Source: Triatoma infestans (Eukaryota > Arthropoda > Insecta > Hemiptera > Reduviidae). Taken from it: 64,000 bases of DNA. Location of the stretch: assembly GCA_011037195.1 (NCBI GenBank), contig JAAEAF010000278.1, positions 1-64,000 on the forward strand, written 5' to 3'. The notes beneath the pieces are model-generated. The model was given only the letters and a program-made list of their open reading frames with translations, had not been told where the DNA came from and ran no database searches. This document shows, in pieces, positions 56,946 through 64,000 of this stretch. Numbering within the stretch: position 1 is the stretch's first letter; each line of letters begins with the position of its first letter. The position numbers and the translations under genes were made by a program.

Positions 56946-57840
56946 CAGTATAATAGTAATAATAGTAATAATATATTTTGCGATTGATCTACATACATGC
57001 GTATGTACAAAATCCGATTCGGAAGAAAACGCAAGGACCTCAAATTTGAAATTCTATCTGGTATAGGGATATAGGGCATCCCTGCAGATATTTTATCCTA
57101 ATTTCACGAACTGTCACCTAATATAGATACATATTTAAATATTAATTTTTTTACATATACTTATATATAACCTGTTCCTCTACACTTCTCATATTTACGT
57201 CATAGTTTCCGTCAAAATCCAATAATTGAAATTTTTTTCTCATTTTATGAGACTTTTCACAAAAATAGCTCCGAGGATTTTTCCTTCCTACTTGGTGGAA
57301 AATAACACACACGCCCATTACATAAAATTTCTTTTTTGAATTTATTTTAAGACGTTATACTTCTTTCTAAAATCAGTACAGTGACAATACCTGGTGAGAA
57401 TTACTATAATTACACTTTCTGTGTATTACAGGGCCTTGAAATCAAGTTATTAACACCTATTGTGAAACATTGAATTCTAAAAGCAACATACAACATATGT
57501 AGATAGTAAAGTTAACTTGGAATAGTAGTGTTCAATAAGAGTAAGAGGTGGATGGAAGTTCAGTTCAGTAGAAGAAATGCAGATCACTCAGTTGTAGCCA
57601 AGTGTAAATAAGGAAATTGATTGGACCGTTACTGAAGAAGTCAGTAGTAGAAGGTGTTCTTCTTGTTGTAGTAAAGAGTGCGCTGTGCGCTGCGTATGAG
57701 ACCCATGGGTCTTGTTTGGAATAGGCAATCTTGCACCTGTCTCAATATAAACACTATTTCCACAACTTCAACTCCCACTAACTTAGATTAAATTAACTAA
57801 CAACTCCCTTGTCTTTTTTCCCCTTTATTATACATTTATA
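56946..57840. other. Decayed H fragments and unique sequence
   Basis: Possible plus-strand H pieces at 57025-57120 and 57210-57330 (AATAGCTCCGAGGATTTTTC). The rest, 57331-57840, shows nothing. Confidence 0.4.
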
Positions 57841-57844
57841 TCTT

Positions 57845-58330
57845 ATTCCTAGTAAGAGAAACTAATGCGACTATATAAAATTTTTGAAATTCAGTTTTTA
57901 CCGGAAATATGTTTTGATGTCCCCTGAATACGAAAAACCATGTTTTTAGCGTATAGTCTGTTTGTTTGTGAACCAAATATCTCAAAATGGAGGAATCTTA
58001 GTTGCACAAACTTTATATTCCCTTTAGATATCACCAGCGCAACTGACACGAAAGTTTCCAGTCATAATTCATCAACCGGAAATGCGATTTTTTGTGAATG
58101 ATTTGTTTTGCAATTTTCTCGAAACTACCACCAAACAAATTTTCTAAACTATCCTCTCTATAAGCTTATCACATTTATTTCAATACATTTTGCATGGTAA
58201 AGTTGTTTTTGGTGGGTTCTGCGGAAACAGTAGCGTTAAGGTTTCCACTTCAATACAATGTGTGGTTTTAAACATAAGAAGCGTTGCTAGAATTTCAAAT
58301 ATGAAAAAAATCAGTTTATTTGACCTTTAA
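57845..58330 (+). repeat. Repeat family H, first half
   Basis: CCTAGTAAGAGAAACTAATG at 57847, TTTACCGGAAATATG, ATATCTCAAAATGG, ATCAACCGGAAATGCG at 58070, then TTGGTGGGTTCTGCGG. Second half missing. Confidence 0.8.
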
Positions 58331-58371
58331 TTATACATCTTATATTAATTATGTATATTTCCTTTGGATTT

Positions 58372-58585
58372 TAACCGTGCATATTTGTGATGTTCCTGAC
58401 CGGTTTCGGATTTTCATCCATCGCCACTCTAAAGTTATCAAGTTCATTTAGAGAAATCACATCCACTTAATATTTCTGTTACACATACATTTGTTGATTC
58501 AAAACCGGTCAGGAACTTTACAAATATGCATGCTACGACGGATACAATCCCAGATTTTATCCATCATTGCGGATCCATTCACATA
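58372..58585. mobile_element. Penelope terminal-repeat inverted pair, no coding interior
   Basis: GCATATTTGTGATGTTCCTG at 58379 and ACCGGTT pair with AACCGGTCAGGAAC and TTTACAAATATGC at 58503-58530 (28-bp arms). A minus-strand motif at 58398-58427 has an intact GAAACCGGTC, but its CTGANGA box is changed at two positions. The outer edge TACGACGGATACAATCCC then GCGGATCCATTCACA matches the large element at 35230. Confidence 0.7.
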
Positions 58586-58614
58586 TTCAATTATGTATAT
58601 TTCTTTTTCTATAT

Positions 58615-59335
58615 TTACTCTTAATAAGAGAAAGTAATGCGATCGTTCGAATTTTAGAAATTGAGTTTTCACCGGAAATACATGCTTTGAGGACCCCTAA
58701 GTACGAAAAAAATGTTTTTACGAATGATCTGTGTTGTGGTACCCGTGTGTATGTATGTATCGCAGGGTCTGCATACATGAATACCTATAACTTTTATGTG
58801 AAACATCTTCCTGGGAAAACTAATTTTTGGGGGGTTCTGGGGGGCAACATTAGCGTTATGCTTTCCTTTAAAAGCCCACTTCAGTGCAATATAGTTTTAT
58901 CACCTATTAAACTACCAATAAAATATTAATGGAATTCCAAATTTGAAGAAATTCAGTTCAGTGGAAGTGCGATTTTACAGAATAGTTTCTTGGAGCTTTT
59001 TGTCGTTTGCTCTAATACAGTTACAACGATTTTCTTTAAATTTGAAATGTTTACTGCTCCAGACAAAAACGTATCAATTTTATTTCAAACATTTTCCCTA
59101 AAATATTGATTTTAGAGGGGTTTGGGAGGGAGTGGGACTTTAAGTTACATTTAAATTTTAACTAACGCTACATGATGTTGAGATACAATCAAGAATGTAT
59201 TTATAATTCCTACCACCTTTTTTTAAGGTCAGCCGATCTAAACGTTTCCCAACATTGCAATTATTAGGAAAAGTTTTTTAATTAAATTGTATTAATTTGG
59301 AGTCAAAGAGAGTCGTGTGAGTATTTTAGAAAAGT
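58615..59335 (+). repeat. Repeat family H, long copy
   Basis: TTTACTCTTAATAAGAG then AAAGTAATGCGATCG, TTTTCACCGGAAATACATG at 58667, TTTTTGGGGGGTTCTGGGG, and a second half with AGTGGAAGTGCGATTTTAC. The right end is decayed (AGAGAGTCGTGTGAG) at 59307. Confidence 0.8.
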
Positions 59336-60939
59336 TGATTTCTTTATTTGATTGTTGTCAGCTTCAGAACTAGATATTTTACTTAAGGCAATAGTTGAAT
59401 AAATATTAATTGGACTTTGATCTAGGCACTAAGTTTTAGGGTAGGTATATTTTTTTTTATAAATTCCAAGTTTGCAGAAAACTGGTGTATTTTATAATTT
59501 TATTTTAATCACTGAACTCAGAGACAAATGTCAGTGTATTAGTGAAATTAAATTTTCTACAAAAATGAGAGTATAATATTTCACATTTATAATTGTTTAT
59601 ATTATGACAAGTATTCCTTTGTGAAGAGTTTATCTCTTATCCTGTTATCGTATGCACGTATGTACATGTATGAGTACCTAGATCTCGAGGGCAGTGGTAA
59701 ACTAGCCACATAGTTTGTTGCTGGAATCCAGGGCAAGTCGTGTTAGTCTTGTATGAACATCTCTCTCTCTCTCTCGCCCTCCCCTCCATCCCTCCCTTTC
59801 TGTGAAATCTGTGGGTGTGTACATATATATATATATATTTCCTTCTGGGCCATGCAAGTTGACCGGCGTTCTCTCTGCTATCCCAGTAAGGGAAGTTTTG
59901 AGGGACTCGCCGGGCGGCTATCATCTGCAGGAGATCCACCACCATCCGCAAACACCCCACTATGTTCTTCTCCTCCTCCTCTACTTCCTACGTTCAAGTT
60001 ATTCTAGCAGTAATAACAGAACCAGAGTAGAACAGTAATAACAGCGCCATAGAACTTACCTCCCTCCCCAACACGCCTTACCCCACTCCCACCAAATCCA
60101 TCCCGTCTCCCTCTACCGAACATACTGGTTTCCTACGATCAAACTTAATTACAATAGAATTCCTGAAATAATTAAATCATGGTTTTGGCGAAAATAGCCT
60201 ACAGCTAAATACGGCAAAAACTCGTAATAAGAGTCGGCCCGGCTCGCTGTTTTCCAACCATCCGGCATTGCTGGAGCGCTAAAATAATCATCAATGCCTT
60301 AAAGGGAAATAATAATTAATTGAATTCAAGAATTTAGTCCACAGCCTCTCCATATCTTTCACTTTCCTTAAATTATATAACTTTTCGCTTATTATTGAAA
60401 ACAATAGATTTAATCACCATGTGATCATAACCAATTATATGTAATTTACAGAACATATATATTTCTAATTCAATTATGTGAGTTTTGTTTCAGAAGCGAA
60501 CAGAATTCGGGCTTAATTTTCAGTGTTAAGTTCAATTTAGATACTATACAGACTAAAAAATATAGCGCGCAGAAATGAATCATAACAGACAAAAAAGGGG
60601 ATCCGCCTTGAAGGTCTCGAACAAATTCCTCAATCGCAGGATCACTTTATTGAAATTCTAAGTTCAATATTTTTTGAGATTTTCCTCGAATATGGTCTGT
60701 CTCTAGGGACAACTGTTATTTGGTGGTGTAAACAATTTAAACAATTATACCAATTTTTCTTTAAACACGTTCTAACTTCTATGAAACATGTGTGAGTATT
60801 AAAATATCTTGCTGAAATATCGAATTAGTAGAAAATTAATTGTTCGGAAGTTAGAATTTCTCGAAATTTTTTTTCTTTTTTAGTTTCCCCCACTTTTCTT
60901 TAATCTTGATTTAGTCAGTTACAGATCTTTATTACTTTT
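59336..60939. other. No confirmed gene; CT/TA tracts, GC-richer island, weak H relics
   Basis: CT at 59758-59775 and TA at 59824-59839. The island at 59840-60130 has overlapping frames with His/Pro/Ser-rich content (59753-60038); the first acceptor-like site is ATCTGCAG at 59924-59931. Weak H-like phrases occur at 60835-60930. Nothing is firm. Confidence 0.3.
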
Positions 60940-61225
60940 ATCTATGATTCTATCCGTCGTAGCGTGCTTCATTTTGTTGGGTCTGAACCAGTTTGAATCC
61001 ATCATCAGAGTTAAGGCTATCAAGTTCATGTAAACTATAACTTCAAATTTATGTTTCTGTTCACGCCCTACGCTGGTTGATTGCATACGGAAGATTATAT
61101 AGTTACGACAATATGTGTGCACGAGTGTAATAACAGAAAGGAATGAGTATAAATTATAAATAGTCTTACTGTGACGATGAGATCCAATAAAATGAAGCCA
61201 TGCTATGACGGATAGAATCATAGAT
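60940..61225. mobile_element. Penelope terminal-repeat inverted pair, no coding interior
   Basis: ATCTATGATTCTATCCGTCG at 60940 pairs with CGGATAGAATCATAGAT at 61209-61225, and arms extend to 60980 and 61194. The interior contains AACCAGTTTGAATCCATC and ATCATCAGAG, a shortened version of the hammerhead-like block. Loop about 213 bp. Confidence 0.7.
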
Positions 61226-61364
61226 GTTATCAGCATTACATACCCGACCACATATTCATCTAATACTTTTAATTTCTTTTTTTCCTAGAAACAAATGTTA
61301 GGAGGAACTCTAGGGAGAGTTTGGACGTCACCCTCCCCTCTACGGAGTGAATAGCAGTTATTTC

Positions 61365-62400
61365 TGGTAAGAGAGAGTAGTCCGATCGTATCAAATTTTC
61401 GAAATCGAGTTGTTAACAAATGAATTTACGAAAAAATTGTTGTTAACAAAAGATCTGTATACGCGTGTTCTGTTTCAGTGTTTTTGTTAACAGAATATCT
61501 CAAAAACGAAAAACTATAGGAAGCTTATGTAGAGTTTTTTATTACAAAAACACAAAAACTCTACATAAAGAATAAAATATACAGCCTATATAGAGACCAC
61601 ATAACCAAGAATATAGGAAGCTTATACTTGGTATATTCCGTTTAGGTACCATTGCATCTGATACGAATGTTTCGGCCAAAATCCATCAACCGGAAATGCT
61701 ACTTAACTGAATTTTTTTTCAGTATTTTTTCGCAAACAATCGCAACGATGCAACGATTTTCTTTAAACTTCGTATACTATCTTCACAAATAAATCCCTAT
61801 CACCTCTAATTGAAACATTTTCCCCGGATAATTGATTTTTTTTTTTTTTTTTTTTTGGAGGGAGTAACGTTAAGTTCCCTTATAAAGTACAACTTCGATG
61901 CAGAATATAGTTCTACCATTTATATTGGAAGCCATTGGAAGCATTGGTAGAATTCCAAATTTGAAGAAAATCAAATCAACTCGCCGGAAGTGAGAATTTA
62001 CTGAATAGGATTTCCAATTTTCTCCGAAAACGTCTTAAACAATTTCCTTTTAAATTTGGTTTGCGAATCGCGCAGATATAAACGCATCCACTTTTCTTTG
62101 AAAGATTTCCCCCTCCGTTCAAAAAAAACAACTTGATTTTGGTAGTTCTGCAGAATTGGTTGGTGTTAAATTTCAAATATATGGAGAGTTGGTTCAGTGT
62201 TTCTGGTGTGCTCTATTGGGACACAGCATACTCACTTCTCTACTTGTCAAGGTTAGTGTCAGGTGTGTTCCCCACTACCACTATATTTGTGTGAGGATAA
62301 ATACGTAAAATTTAAGTTTAACAAAAAAATTGTCATTTTATATACAATTGTATTAAAAGGAGTAAGAGAAAATCGTGTGAGAGTTTCAAGCCAGACTTTT
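61365..62400 (+). repeat. Repeat family H, most complete copy
   Basis: Left end GGTAAGAGAGAGTAG then TCCGATCG at 61369. AGAATATCTCAAAAACG at 61491. ATCAACCGGAAATGC at 61685, then CAACGATTTTCTTTAAAC. The T/G-rich block is at 61830-61865. The second half has AACTCGCCGGAAGTGAG at 61978 and the CGCAGATATAAACGC block. Right end AGTAAGAGAAAATCGTGTG then AGAGTTTCAAGCCAG at 62363-62395. No open frame of note. Confidence 0.85.
61515..61625 (+). repeat. Small hairpin-bearing insert with direct repeats
   Basis: TATAGGAAGCTTAT occurs at 61515-61528 and 61612-61625. The 83 bp between are foreign to family H and include TGTAGAGTTTTT paired with AAAAACTCTACA. This looks like an insertion with a 14-bp target duplication. 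Confidence 0.7.
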
Positions 62401-64000
62401 TTTTTTTTTACATATATTACTAATAGAATACATTTAAGGAATATCTAAATACTGAAAATAGGTAGCAAAGATTCATCTTGAAAGTGATTTTTTTTTTTTT
62501 AAGGGGGTTTGGGAGTATGAAGGGCTGCATGAATAGTAGGGAGGGAAGGATTCAAGGAGGTTAGATAAGTCGCGAAAGGATATTGTGTATTCTGTACGGA
62601 GAAGAAAGAGGAGAGAATTGAGATGGGATTTTGGTTTTGTTCTGTTGGTAAGACGTGTTCAGTTGCTTTTCTCTATAACATTATCATACGCGCACGATAC
62701 ACCATGCTATTTTCCATTTATATACTAGGTTTTACATAGATGTATCAGAATATATATATATATATTGCAGGGCCAGAAGTGAAGTTGAAGAGGAGGTACA
62801 CGTAGACAAGGGGCAGGTAGAGAAACAAACCAGAGGAGAGAGAGCGAGGGACTGAGTTAAAACATAAGTTTTCCCAGAGTAGTAATGTGTCGTCTCGCTT
62901 CCACCTCTCAGTGCTACCAACCGACACATACGTGAATTATGATGAGTTCTGTTGCAAGGGAGCCAATTATTTTGTTGCAATGTTCGCCCTCTGCATGGAA
63001 ATGGGCGACAATGAGACCAACACCTTACTACTACTACTACTGCTGTCTATATGGTTATTTTCTATACACAAATACACATAGATATATATATGTATATATA
63101 TATATATATATATACCACATACACACACACACACCCACAGACAAAATTGTATGAAGGACACAACCAGTTCTTCTAGCTACTTGTAGATAGATATAACCCC
63201 ATTCTTCCTTGCTATAGCCATTTCATTTCTAAAACATATATATATTGCACACATAAACATCAGGTATGTGCAAGTATTAGATTCACTCATTCTCTCTTTA
63301 TCTATATTTCTCTCTATCTCTCCGCCATAGTGTGAGAGAGAATATTCACCAAGTGTGTACAGAAGTATATATTGGAAGTGGATTATATTAAATATGTCAC
63401 CCAAAAACCCTTTCCCTTCATTGTCGTACAATCCACGTACGTACACACATACATACATACAAGCCTCTAACCTCCCCTTAGTCAGACTTGGGGAGGGAGG
63501 TGTAGCCCTTCAACGTGCTGCTGCTATGTGCATTCATAATAGAGTTAGCCGAGTGAAAATATACCAAGAAGAGTACAAACAGTCATCTAGCTCCCAGATG
63601 TCACCCCATCCCCCCAGATATACCTGGAAAGTAACAATTCACAGGGTCATTAGAAAGAGTCTCACACACACACACACACACACAACACACAACAACAGCA
63701 TACAACATTTGTTCGCTTGGTATATACGTTTGGACTTTTTCAGTGCCATCTCTATGTATGTATGTGAACACAGTAAACTTGGATGATGATAATACACGAG
63801 AAAACTCTCTTTCTTACATCGCTCCACACCAATCCTTTCTCTTCATACACTAACATTTCCCAGAATCTAATAATAATAATAGCAAATAACAAGTTTCCCT
63901 GCCATTTCTCCACACTTTTCACTGTGAGAATCAACAGAAGTTTTCTTCTACATAAAATTTTCTCAGTCTTTAAAGTCTCAATTTTCTCTCTCTAATCATA
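62401..64000. other. No confirmed gene; TA, CA and CT microsatellites
   Basis: TA tracts at 62750-62766 and 63084-63115, CA at 63121-63135 and 63662-63684. Open frames of 60-143 codons overlap on both strands in the GC-richer parts (62770-63020, 63380-63790). None shows a domain. The sequence ends without a clear element. Confidence 0.35.

Noticed and set aside
63355..63786. 143-codon frame near the right edge
   Set aside because: Low-complexity Thr/His from CA repeats; no recognisable domain or splice context.

Overview
This is a eukaryotic, AT-rich window made almost entirely of decayed transposable elements, microsatellites and non-coding DNA. No complete host gene can be called. The mix suggests an arthropod, probably an insect with a large repeat-rich genome: an R1-like LINE, RNase H-bearing LINEs, an R2-type LINE fragment, a mariner-type and a DUF4817-type transposase, a hAT remnant, a Penelope-like element with a GIY-YIG nuclease, tRNA-derived SINEs and an insect-retrovirus-type envelope remnant. 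I cannot name the species.

The dominant component is one non-coding interspersed family, about 1 kb when near complete and present in some 30 pieces on both strands (best copy 61365-62400). I call it repeat family H. Its left end is ACTTTCTCTTACT followed by the complementary AGTAAGAGGAAGT. Its right end is AGTAAGAGAAAGT followed by a GTGTGAA/TTCACAC stem-loop and a T-rich edge. The body has two diverged halves, often an internal (GT)n tract, and several CCGGAAGTG boxes. This architecture resembles non-autonomous Helentrons (HINE/DINE-1 type), but that classification is inference.

Layout: 1-2760 envelope remnant, mariner fragment and H copies; 2770-9140 H pieces, three SINEs and ATT microsatellites; 9141-9919 a GC-richer island with a candidate first exon; 10373-10610 a Penelope terminal repeat with a hammerhead-like motif; 11797-20400 H copies alternating with CA/CT-rich islands; 20938-22056 a DDE transposon with about 115-bp inverted repeats; 22807-24086 an R1-like LINE with target duplication; 26425-34330 LINE, R2-like, hAT, Penelope hairpin and SINE fragments; 35225-36925 a Penelope-like element with inverted terminal repeats; 37268-39480 one LINE nested in another; 39590-47512 H copies; 47640-48540 another LINE; 49020-49148 a candidate internal exon; 52200-62400 H copies, tandem repeats, a SINE and two Penelope hairpins; 62401-64000 microsatellite-rich sequence.

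The elements do not form a pathway. The window records layered insertions: SINE into H, LINE into LINE, and a small structured insert into H. The observations most worth follow-up are the H family, the paired inverted Penelope terminal repeats with hammerhead-like cores, and the SINE with alternative hairpins. Edges of decayed repeats are approximate, usually within 10-50 bp.
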